Assembly (NCBI GenBank): GCA_002316345.1
Contig: DCDI01000203.1
Span: 25,027 to 34,667 of the forward strand
DNA length: 9,641 nucleotides
Reading direction: 5' to 3'
Origin: Phyllobacteriaceae bacterium UBA1059
GTDB lineage: Bacteria; Pseudomonadota; Alphaproteobacteria; Rhizobiales; Rhizobiaceae
Position numbers and translations under genes: made by a program. Every line of letters begins with the position of its first letter. Positions within the stretch are counted from its first letter, which is position 1. This document shows positions 1 through 6,146 of the stretch, one piece after another. The notes under the pieces are model-generated. The model made no database searches. It was given only the letters and a program-made list of their open reading frames with translations, and had not been told where the DNA came from.

Positions 1-334
1 GCACCTCATCCAACTCGACCGGACCCGCCATGTGGGTCACGCCGACATTGTTGTGCAGGACAGTTATCGCACCAAAGGCGACACGCGCCTGCGCCACGGC
101 GTCTTCGATCGAGGCGAGCTTCGTGACATCGGCCGCGATCGCGATAGCCCGCCCACCCTCGTTTTTGATGATGCCAGCTGTTTCCTCTGCCGCCGCCACA
201 TCCAGATCGACGCAGGCCACGGCAGCACCTTCGCGGGCATAAAGCACTGCGGCGGCCTTGCCGTTGCCCCAACCCGGCCCGGCGGACCCGGCGCCGAACA
301 CAATGGCGGTCTTGTTCTTCAAGCGGTCTGCCAC
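1..334 (-). CDS. Short-chain dehydrogenase/reductase (SDR), N-terminal part, truncated by the window edge
   Basis: This gene runs off the left edge; 111 codons are visible. They form the first half of a Rossmann fold. The glycine-rich nucleotide-binding loop is GAGSAGPGWGNGKAA (residues 14-28), a variant with a GPGWGN insertion compared with the classical TGxxxGxG. An acidic residue closes strand beta-2 (D43 in CVDLD), which in SDRs usually means NAD(H) rather than NADP(H). ADV (68-70) contacts adenine in the family, and HNNVG (94-98) is the classical NNAG-type motif. The catalytic Ser-Tyr-Lys lies beyond the edge. The start is read as GTG at 334 because GAGGA lies 4 nt upstream; a TTG four codons later is possible. 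The gene follows the TRAP binding protein by 68 nt on the same strand, so it is probably co-transcribed and may oxidise or reduce the imported compound. The substrate is unknown. The SDR assignment is firm. Confidence 0.88.
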   Translation of the reverse strand, partial: MADRLKNKTAIVFGAGSAGPGWGNGKAAAVLYAREGAAVACVDLDVAAAEETAGIIKNEGGRAIAIAADVTKLASIEDAVAQARVAFGAITVLHNNVGVTHMAGPVELDEV

Positions 335-402
335 TTGGTCCTCATTTCCAGGAAAGTTGGCCGCCGCCTCAGATCGAAGCGGAGACCGTTGTCGCGCAGT
401 GA

Positions 403-1413
403 TCAGGTCAGGCTGGTGCCGACGGCCTTTTCCAGGATGCCCCAGGCTTCATCGCCGAACTTGCCCTTCCATTCCGAATAGAAGCCGGCATCCTTGAGCT
501 TGGCGCGGAATGCGGCCTTGTCCGGATCGGTGAAGGTCATGCCGAGCTTTGTCAGCTCTTCGCGGACCGTGTCATTGAGCTTGGCCGTATCGGCGCGCTG
601 CTCGTCAGCCTTGCCGTTGAGGTTCTTGGCGACGATCTCGCGCAGGTCTTCCGGAAGCGCTTCCCAAGAGCGCTTGTTGGCCAGGAACCAGAAGCCGTCC
701 CACATGTGGTTGGTCATGGCCACATTCTTCTGGACTTCGTAGAGCTTGGCCGTGGAAGCGATCGCGAGCGGGTTTTCCTGGCCATCCACCGTGCCGGTGG
801 ACAATGCAGTGTAGACTTCCGCGAAGTTGATGGTGGTCGGAGCCGCGCCGAAGGCCGTGAACATGGACTGCCAGAGCGGGCTTGGCGGAACACGGATCTT
901 GAAGCCCGACAGATCGTCCGGCGTGTTGATCGGCTTGCTCGAGCTGGTGATCTGGCGGAAGCCGTTGTCCCAGATCTTTTCCATGGGCACCAAGCCCTTC
1001 TTCTCGATCTCGGCACGCGCATAGGCGCCGAGTTCGCCGTCCATGGCCTTCCAAACGGCAGCATAATCCGGGAAAGCAAAGCCGATGCCCGAGATCGCGG
1101 CGTTCGGCACCAAGGTCGACAGGATCAACGGCGACAGCGAGAAGAACTCGGTCGCGCCGGATCGAAGCTGCGTCAGTGTTTCCGTGTCGTTACCAAGCTG
1201 GCTCGACGGAAAGACGTTGATCTGCAGCCGGCCGCCGCTTTCTTCCAGGATCTTGTCCGTGGCTTCCTTCAAACGAATGTTGAGGGGATGCGTGGTCTGC
1301 AGGTTGTTGGCGAACTTGTACGTGAACTCGGCAGCGTTGGCTCGGGTGTGGAATGCTGCACCCAATGCAAGCGTACCCGTCCCCAACAGCATGGTGCGGC
1401 GATTGATGATCAT
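403..1413 (-). CDS. TRAP transporter substrate-binding protein, DctP family
   Basis: Periplasmic binding protein of 336 residues, the usual length for the family, which captures the ligand and delivers it to the DctQM membrane unit. The N-terminus has a signal peptide with a twin-arginine-like start (NRRTMLLG, residues 4-11), a hydrophobic stretch and a probable cleavage near ANA-AEF (about residue 27). Family marks are the segment GFRQITSSSKPI (151-162) and GFKIRVP (170-176). R174 in the latter aligns with the conserved arginine that binds the substrate carboxylate in characterised TRAP proteins. EVYTALSTGTVDGQENP (199-215) is the standard helix/hinge block. The ligand is therefore likely a carboxylate, but its identity is not readable. 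The gene lies 56 nt downstream of the fused membrane gene. A strong Shine-Dalgarno (AAGGAGGAG) precedes the ATG, though at a rather long 10-12 nt. The family name DctP does not imply that the ligand is a C4-dicarboxylate. Confidence 0.95.
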   Translation of the reverse strand: MIINRRTMLLGTGTLALGAAFHTRANAAEFTYKFANNLQTTHPLNIRLKEATDKILEESGGRLQINVFPSSQLGNDTETLTQLRSGATEFFSLSPLILSTLVPNAAISGIGFAFPDYAAVWKAMDGELGAYARAEIEKKGLVPMEKIWDNGFRQITSSSKPINTPDDLSGFKIRVPPSPLWQSMFTAFGAAPTTINFAEVYTALSTGTVDGQENPLAIASTAKLYEVQKNVAMTNHMWDGFWFLANKRSWEALPEDLREIVAKNLNGKADEQRADTAKLNDTVREELTKLGMTFTDPDKAAFRAKLKDAGFYSEWKGKFGDEAWGILEKAVGTSLT

Positions 1414-1423
1414 GTCGTTCAGT

Positions 1424-1432
1424 CTCCTCCTT
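1424..1432 (-). promoter_or_regulatory. Shine-Dalgarno of the TRAP binding-protein gene, in the loop of a small inverted repeat
   Basis: The sequence AAGGAGGAG reads on the minus strand 10-12 nt before the ATG at 1413, longer than the usual 5-9 nt. It is flanked by GTTCA (1440-1436) and TGAAC (1421-1417), a 5-bp inverted repeat that would place the ribosome-binding site in a 14-nt loop. The repeat may be chance. The ribosome-binding site itself is convincing and supports the chosen start. Confidence 0.6.
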
Positions 1433-1469
1433 GATTGAACTTGGCAGATTGTTCGCTAGGCTCGGCGCC

Positions 1470-3341
1470 TTACAGGAAGGCGAGCGAGAACCAGGGTACG
1501 GCAGCGATTGCCAGCAGCCCGAGAACCAGCGCGCCGATATAGGGCCAGATCGCGACCATCGCTTCGTCGGGTGACACATTGCCGACCTTGCAGGCGATAT
1601 AGAAGCCAACGCCGATCGGCGGCGCCATCAAGCCGATATTCATCGCGGTCACGATCACCATCGAATAATGGATGTCATTGATGCCCAGCGCGCGGGCAAT
1701 CGGAAACATGATCGGCGCCAGCAGTACGATTGCCGGCAGGCCCTCCAGCACGCAGCCGAGCAGCATGAAGAGGCCGATCGAAAGCAGCATGAAGGTGAAC
1801 CAGCCGCCCGGCAGGTTGCTCATCGCGTCGCGCAGATGGAAAGCGAAGCCAGTCTGCGTCAGCGCCCAAGCCATGGCTGCCGCGGTTCCCAGGATCAGCA
1901 GGATAGCGCCCGACATCGCGGCGGTTTCCACCAGCATGCTGTAGATGCGGCGCGGCGAAATCCCGCCGTAAAGCACCATGCCGATGACGAAGGCGTAAAG
2001 CACGGCGATGGTCGAGACTTCCGTCGCAGTCGCAGCACCGCTGGCCACTGCGCTGCGGATGATGAAAGGCAGAACGAGGGCGGGTGCTGCAAGCAGCGCC
2101 ACCTTCAGGATGGTCTTTCCCGAAGCGCGCTTGATGCCTTCCATGCTTTCATGCCGGGCCTTGAAGCGGGCCAGAATGGCGAGCGCGACCAACAACACCA
2201 TGGCGATCGCAAAGCCGCTGGTGAAGAGGGCTGCAATGGACACCCCGGCAACCGAACCCAACACGATCAGCACGATCGAAGGCGGCACGGTATCGGCCAT
2301 GGCGGCACCGGTCGCCAGCAGCGCGATCATCTCACTCGGCTTGTGGCCCCGCCGCTTCATTTCCGGAAACAAGGCCGGCGCGACGGTTGCCATGTCAGAC
2401 ACCTTTGAGCCGGAAATGCCGGACACCAGGAACAGCGAGCCGAGCAGCACATAAGACATGCCGGCCTTCACATGGCCGAGCAGTGACGCGAGAAAATCGA
2501 CGATCGCCTTGCCCATGCCCGTGGCATCCAGGATGCAGCCAAGCAGCACGAAGACCGGCACGGAAAGAAGGATCAGGCTCGACATGCCCTCATCGATCCG
2601 GCTCACCATGACAACCAGCGGCATGGACGTCGTAAACGACAGGAACAGCAGCGTCGCGATGCCGAAGCAGAAGGCGATCGGTACGCCGAGCGCCAGGCAG
2701 AGTGCGGCGCCGCCCACGAGGAAGATCACGATATTGGCGTCGCCCAGACCTTTCAGCGTCGGCGACAGGAACCAAAGGACGGCGCAGATTGCGATGACGA
2801 ACGCGGCTGACGCCAGCACGTCGACCAGCCGCGACGTACGGAAAAGCCGCACCACCAACAGGCCCAGCATCAGCGCCATGCCAACAGCGATCGCCGAGAC
2901 ACGGTATCCGACGGGAATGTTGAGGGCGGACGACGTGATGTCCATTTCGCCCACCGCATATTCATAGGAATGTGGTAGGAGAACAATCAGGAACGCCCCC
3001 ATTAGGACAACGCCGAACGTCTCTACGAATTCGCGCCGCCGTTCCTGCATACGCGACAGGAACAACGTGAGCCGCAGATGCTCGCTGCGATCCACCGCGA
3101 TCGCGGTACCGAGCATGGCCAGCCAAAGAAAGGCAATGGAGGAGGCTTCATCGACCCAGACGATGGGTCGGTTGAAGAAATAGCGCGAGACGACGCCGGT
3201 CAAAAGCATGCCGATGATCGCAATCAGCAGCACTGCCGCGATTGCCTCGATCGGCCGCATGAAAGCGGAGCCGGGCGTGGCTTCCAGCGACTCGGACGGA
3301 ACGGTGAACTCGTCCGTTGCCGGAACAGCGGCTGTACTCAT
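1470..3341 (-). CDS. TRAP transporter fused membrane subunit (DctQ-DctM)
   Basis: Inner-membrane permease of 623 residues that joins the small and large TRAP subunits in one chain. Residues about 30-170 are the DctQ part with four hydrophobic segments and the typical block SRYFFNRPIVWVDEAS (52-67) followed by LGTAIAVDRSEHLRL (77-91). Residues about 175-623 are the DctM part with roughly a dozen membrane segments. It carries SGISGSKVSDMATVAP (307-322), the TVPPSIV turn (351-357) and the C-terminal repeat blocks LEGLPAIVLLAPIMFP (532-547) and NIGLMAPPIGVGFYIA (568-583). The pseudo-symmetric PPS and PPxG turns are typical of this ion-coupled transporter family. The frame stays open upstream to an ATG at 3494 and another at 3422. 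The ATG at 3341 is chosen because GGGGAGG sits 9-15 nt ahead of it and the first membrane segment then begins near residue 32. It is the first gene of the leftward operon and precedes the binding-protein gene by 56 nt. Such Q-M fusions are common in the family. Confidence 0.95.
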   Translation of the reverse strand: MSTAAVPATDEFTVPSESLEATPGSAFMRPIEAIAAVLLIAIIGMLLTGVVSRYFFNRPIVWVDEASSIAFLWLAMLGTAIAVDRSEHLRLTLFLSRMQERRREFVETFGVVLMGAFLIVLLPHSYEYAVGEMDITSSALNIPVGYRVSAIAVGMALMLGLLVVRLFRTSRLVDVLASAAFVIAICAVLWFLSPTLKGLGDANIVIFLVGGAALCLALGVPIAFCFGIATLLFLSFTTSMPLVVMVSRIDEGMSSLILLSVPVFVLLGCILDATGMGKAIVDFLASLLGHVKAGMSYVLLGSLFLVSGISGSKVSDMATVAPALFPEMKRRGHKPSEMIALLATGAAMADTVPPSIVLIVLGSVAGVSIAALFTSGFAIAMVLLVALAILARFKARHESMEGIKRASGKTILKVALLAAPALVLPFIIRSAVASGAATATEVSTIAVLYAFVIGMVLYGGISPRRIYSMLVETAAMSGAILLILGTAAAMAWALTQTGFAFHLRDAMSNLPGGWFTFMLLSIGLFMLLGCVLEGLPAIVLLAPIMFPIARALGINDIHYSMVIVTAMNIGLMAPPIGVGFYIACKVGNVSPDEAMVAIWPYIGALVLGLLAIAAVPWFSLAFL

Positions 3342-3350
3342 GATCATCCT

Positions 3351-3357
3351 CCCCTGT
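3351..3357 (-). promoter_or_regulatory. Shine-Dalgarno deciding the start of the TRAP membrane gene
   Basis: On the minus strand GGGGAGG is followed by ATGATCATG. The first ATG (3347) directly abuts the motif. The second (3341) has a 9-nt gap from the end of the G-rich core when the abutting GG is left unpaired, or 6 nt measured from AGG, so it is the better start. Upstream in-frame ATGs at 3422 and 3494 have no comparable motif. Confidence 0.6.
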
Positions 3358-3505
3358 CGTCGACCGGCGGAGATCAGGCGTAAAACGCCATTCGATCTCA
3401 GCCGCTCCTCCCAGTGCGACATAGTCGTGATCTCAGCCGTCCTCACAGCTGCAATCAGTCCAGAATACAGATCGCCTCCGCAAACAGCTTGCAAGAGGAT
3501 TTCTT

Positions 3506-3535
3506 AAATTATTGTTTTCGATTGAATTTTCGCAA
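3506..3535 (-). promoter_or_regulatory. Candidate promoter of the leftward TRAP operon
   Basis: On the minus strand TTGCGA (3535-3530) and TAATTT (3511-3506) are separated by 18 nt in the most AT-rich part of the intergenic region. Transcription would start near 3499 and give a leader of about 158 nt before the ATG at 3341. The boxes match the sigma-70 consensus only moderately, so this is a prediction. Confidence 0.35.
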
Positions 3536-3544
3536 TTGCAAAGA

Positions 3545-3557
3545 TCCACAATGTGGA
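3545..3557. promoter_or_regulatory. Perfect palindrome TCCACA-A-TGTGGA, candidate operator
   Basis: Two 6-base arms are perfectly complementary around a single central base, a form typical of a dimeric repressor or activator site. It lies 9 nt upstream of the candidate -35 box of the leftward promoter and about 130 nt upstream of the rightward one. The binding protein is unknown. GntR- and IclR-type regulators often control such uptake loci, but the sequence does not identify the family. Confidence 0.45.
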
Positions 3558-3659
3558 CCTCATTAAGTCGGAGTACCGCGCGTTAGGTTGAGCAGTTGGC
3601 AATCGACCAATTAAGTGAGTCTGATCTGCCAAATTTGATATCCGACATCAGCTGTGGGT

Positions 3660-3676
3660 TGCTTAAATGATAAGCA
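3660..3676. promoter_or_regulatory. Perfect inverted repeat TGCTTA-AATGA-TAAGCA, candidate operator
   Basis: Six-base arms are separated by five bases. The repeat ends 10 nt before the candidate -35 box of the rightward operon, so it could be an activator or repressor site for the BMP/amidase genes. Its arms differ from those of the palindrome at 3545, which would imply a different regulator. It is too short, and lacks a U-tract, to be a terminator. Confidence 0.4.
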
Positions 3677-3686
3677 TTGCACATCC

Positions 3687-3715
3687 TTGACTTCATTATA
3701 GGCTCTATCTAACGA
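3687..3715 (+). promoter_or_regulatory. Candidate promoter of the rightward BMP/amidase operon
   Basis: TTGACT (3687-3692) matches five of six bases of the sigma-70 -35 consensus. TAACGA (3710-3715) follows after 17 nt as a weaker -10. The predicted start near 3722 would leave a leader of only about 24 nt, enough to hold the GGGGA ribosome-binding site at 3734-3738. The good -35, correct spacing and position just before the gene support it; the -10 is the weak point. Confidence 0.4.
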
Positions 3716-3745
3716 TCTCGGCAAAACCATGCTGGGGAACAAACC

Positions 3746-4732
3746 ATGTCTAGCAAGATCCTTATGTCTCGGCGCGGGGTGCTCGCCTCCGGCCTGGCAC
3801 TCGGCGCATCCGCCTGGATCCCGTCCGCTCGCGCCGCAGCGCCGATCAAGGTCGCCGGCATCCACGGCTCACCAGTGGAGAACGCGTGGAACTCGGTGTT
3901 GCATAAGGCGCTGCAGGACGCTGCGTCCGAAGGCGCGATCGAGTATGTCTTTTCTGAAGGCGTATCGGGCCCGGATTATCCCCGTGCCATGCGCGAGTAC
4001 GCTGAGCAGGGCGCCAAGCTGATCATTGGCGAGACCTTCCCGGTTGAGAAGCAGGCGCGTGAGGTGGCTGGCGACTACCCGGAAACGGCCTTCGTCATGG
4101 GTTCGAGCGGCAAGGAAGCCGGCGACAATTTCGGCGTGTTCGGAACCTGGAACTTCGATGGTGCCTATCTCGCAGGCATGCTGGCCGGCAAGATGACGAA
4201 GACCAATGTGGTCGGTTCCGTTGGCGCCATGCCGATCCCGGAAGTCAACATGCTGATCAACGCCTTCGGTGAAGGCGTGAAAGCGGTGAACCCGGAAGCC
4301 AAGCATCTCGTCACCTTCATCGGCACCTTCTTCGATCCGCCGAAGGCGCGCGAAGCTGGGCTGGCTCAGATCGAAGCCGGTGCGGACATTCTGTTTGGCG
4401 AGCGGATCGGCACGGCCGACGCCGCCAAGGAGCGCGGTATCAAGGCAGTCGGCTCCCTCATCGACTACACGCCGCGTTACCCGGATACCGTTTTCGCCAA
4501 CGCGCTGTGGGGCTTCCGCCCGGTGCTCAATGCGGCCATCGCAGACGTCGCAGCCGGCAAGCCGGTTGGCCGCGACTACACCGCCTATGGCCTGATGAAG
4601 GAAGGCGGCAGCGACATCGTGTTCGTGAAGGGTGTTGCATCCGCCGAAGCGGAAGCCGCGATGGAAGCCAAGCGCGCAGAGATCAAGGCAGGCACGTTCG
4701 AAGTGCCAAGGATCATGGACGAGCCAAAATAA
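3746..4732 (+). CDS. BMP-family ABC transporter substrate-binding protein
   Basis: Periplasmic binding protein of 328 residues in the BMP/PnrA/Med family (Pfam PF02608 type), whose studied members bind purine nucleosides or related compounds. A Tat-like signal peptide is visible (SRRGVLASG, residues 8-16, then a hydrophobic run and cleavage near ARA-AAP, about 30). There is no lipobox cysteine, so it should be soluble in the periplasm rather than a lipoprotein. Recognisable blocks are VAGIHGSPVENAWN (36-49), YAEQGAKLIIGE (85-96), WNFDGAYLAGMLAGKM (135-150) and VVGSVGAMPIPEVN (155-168). They are followed by FFDPPKAREAGLAQIEAGAD (195-214) and the tail GTFEVP near 316. The aspartate-rich ligand motif of classical PnrA (DxSFN type) is absent from the first block, so the ligand may not be a nucleoside. 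GGGGA lies 7 nt before the ATG. The gene is first in the rightward operon; the ATPase and permeases downstream complete the transporter. Confidence 0.93.
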   Translation: MSSKILMSRRGVLASGLALGASAWIPSARAAAPIKVAGIHGSPVENAWNSVLHKALQDAASEGAIEYVFSEGVSGPDYPRAMREYAEQGAKLIIGETFPVEKQAREVAGDYPETAFVMGSSGKEAGDNFGVFGTWNFDGAYLAGMLAGKMTKTNVVGSVGAMPIPEVNMLINAFGEGVKAVNPEAKHLVTFIGTFFDPPKAREAGLAQIEAGADILFGERIGTADAAKERGIKAVGSLIDYTPRYPDTVFANALWGFRPVLNAAIADVAAGKPVGRDYTAYGLMKEGGSDIVFVKGVASAEAEAAMEAKRAEIKAGTFEVPRIMDEPK

Positions 4733-4742
4733 CGCGCTCGCA

Positions 4743-6140
4743 ATGAATGATGATGCCACGTCACTGGCTGAGGCGATCCGAGAGGGTCGCCTCAGTGCCA
4801 TGGAAGCCATGCAAGCGGCACTCGCTGCTGCTGAGCGTCGCTCCGATCTCGGCGCGATCGTCCACCTCGACCGAGACCTTGGATCGAACGCAGCTAAGGC
4901 GGCGGACGCGCTGCTTGCCAAGGATGCGGCTGGCGATCGTCCGTTCCTCGGCGTGCCCAGCTTAGCCAAGGATCTCGGCGGACCGTTCAGCGGCCTTCCC
5001 GTCGCGGCCGGATCCGACATGATCGACAGGCAATCGGCCCAATTGGATTCCGATCTCGCCGCGCGTCTTCGCAACGCAGGCCTTTGCTTCTTCGGCCTCA
5101 CCACCGTTCCGGAACTGGGCCTGTCGCTGTCCAGCGAGCCAGCGACCGGTCCTATGTGCCGCAATCCGCTTGATACCGCCCGGACCCCAGGCGGCTCCTC
5201 CGGGGGTGCGGCTGCCGCTGTGTGCGCCGGTATCGTTGCGATCGCACATGCCACCGACGCAGGCGGATCGATCCGAGTGCCAGCGGCCTGTTGCGGCCTC
5301 GTTGGACTGAAGGCGACACGTGGCGCCATGCCCGGCGGGCCAGGCTTTGGCAATCACCTCGGCGGCATCGTCAGTGAGCTTGCTCTTTGCCGCTCGGTTC
5401 GCGATCTCGACACGATTTTCCACTTTGCCAGCGGTGCAGCGCGCGGACCCTTTGCCGATCCGCATCTACATGCGGCACAGACAGGCGCGCTGCGCATCGG
5501 TGTGCTCACCGACTTTGGTACCACCTTCCCCATTGATCCCCAACGCGCCACTACGATCGAAGCTGCGGCAACGTCACTCGAAGCCGATGGCCACACCCTT
5601 GTTCCGATCGCCTGGAGCAAAGTCGAGAAAGCCGTCTCCGCAAGCGGCACGGCGCTTGGCGACATCATCGCCGTCAATCTCGCCAACTATGTCGATGCGG
5701 CAGAGCTCGATGCTGAGAAAGCCGAGCGCCTCACCCGCGCCTTCATCCGCAGGGGTCAGGCACTATCCGGCCAGGCACTGTGGGCCTCGCTCGACGCTGG
5801 CATCCACGCCAGCCGCGCGCTGTGGGACATCTTCGAGGATGTCGATTGCCTCCTCACGCCCATGCTGTCCAGCGCGCCGCTTCCGCTTGGCTCCTTCCCG
5901 TTCGACCATGATGAGACGGAACTGCAGATCAGGCGCATGACCGCGTTTGCGCCGCTTGCAGCACTGGCCAACATAACGGGTTTCCCTGCGATCACCCTAC
6001 CCTTCGGCGCCGATGCAAACGGCCTGCCGCTGCCGATCCAGATCATGGCGCCCATGGGTCATGACCTGCTCCTGCTTGCGCTTGCTGCACGTCTAGAGCA
6101 AGAGGAGCGCTGGCAGCACCGCTTCCCCGTGGCAAATTGA
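4743..6140 (+). CDS. Amidase signature family hydrolase
   Basis: Predicted cytoplasmic amide hydrolase of 465 residues, a normal length for the family. The complete Ser-cisSer-Lys triad is visible: K76 in GVPSLAKDLGG (70-80), S152 in TPGGSSGG (148-155) and the nucleophile S176 in TDAGGSIRVPAACCGLVG (171-188). The spacing of 24 residues between the two serines and about 76 from lysine to the first serine matches well-studied members such as FAAH, so the enzyme should be active. The start is the ATG at 4743. It gives the family's usual N-terminus (SLAEAIREGRLSAMEAM), while the frame is open further upstream only inside the BMP gene. It lies 10 nt after the BMP stop and has no clear Shine-Dalgarno, suggesting translational coupling. 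Its place between binding protein and ATPase suggests it acts on the imported substrate. The substrate is not readable, since specificity varies widely in this family and a gene symbol such as gatA or amiE is not justified. Confidence 0.93.
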   Translation: MNDDATSLAEAIREGRLSAMEAMQAALAAAERRSDLGAIVHLDRDLGSNAAKAADALLAKDAAGDRPFLGVPSLAKDLGGPFSGLPVAAGSDMIDRQSAQLDSDLAARLRNAGLCFFGLTTVPELGLSLSSEPATGPMCRNPLDTARTPGGSSGGAAAAVCAGIVAIAHATDAGGSIRVPAACCGLVGLKATRGAMPGGPGFGNHLGGIVSELALCRSVRDLDTIFHFASGAARGPFADPHLHAAQTGALRIGVLTDFGTTFPIDPQRATTIEAAATSLEADGHTLVPIAWSKVEKAVSASGTALGDIIAVNLANYVDAAELDAEKAERLTRAFIRRGQALSGQALWASLDAGIHASRALWDIFEDVDCLLTPMLSSAPLPLGSFPFDHDETELQIRRMTAFAPLAALANITGFPAITLPFGADANGLPLPIQIMAPMGHDLLLLALAARLEQEERWQHRFPVAN

Positions 6141-6146
6141 TAACGC

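Larger units (their letters stand above)
3342..3745. promoter_or_regulatory. Divergent intergenic regulatory region
   Basis: These 404 nt separate the two divergent operons and hold no gene I can support. The part from about 3500 to 3720 is clearly AT-richer than the flanking genes, as expected of promoters. It contains two perfect hyphenated palindromes and one plausible sigma-70-like promoter for each direction, given as separate entries. A longer-spaced inverted pair, TTGGCA (3596-3601) and TGCCAA (3627-3632), and a direct repeat ATTAAGT (3562-3568 and 3610-3616) are also present but weak. The stretch 3342-3500 is probably the untranslated leader of the leftward operon. Its frame is open by chance, continuous with the TRAP gene. 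Confidence 0.75.

Noticed and set aside
335..402. Possible terminator between the TRAP binding-protein gene and the SDR gene
   Set aside because: Only a 4-bp GC arm pair can be drawn and no T-run follows on the minus strand, so read-through is more likely.
1668..2408. Open frame of 246 codons on the plus strand within the TRAP membrane gene
   Set aside because: The product is rich in His, Arg, Gln and Asp, the usual antisense image of a hydrophobic membrane protein, and shows no domain.
3342..3494. N-terminal extension of the TRAP membrane gene to ATG 3494 or 3422
   Set aside because: No ribosome-binding site precedes either ATG, the added residues resemble no TRAP protein, and a strong Shine-Dalgarno serves the ATG at 3341.
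3596..3632. Inverted pair TTGGCA / TGCCAA with a 25-nt spacer
   Set aside because: The spacing is long and the arms short; it could easily arise by chance. It is mentioned in the intergenic entry but not claimed as a site.
4632..4742. Upstream start of the amidase inside the BMP gene
   Set aside because: The extra 37 residues are an out-of-frame reading of the BMP 3' end. The family N-terminus begins at the ATG at 4743.
3869..5353. A 494-codon open frame on the minus strand, antisense to the BMP and amidase genes
   Set aside because: Its translation is low in complexity and rich in Arg, Ala and Pro, with no recognisable domain. It lies opposite two well-supported genes. Long antisense frames are expected in GC-rich DNA with strong third-position bias.
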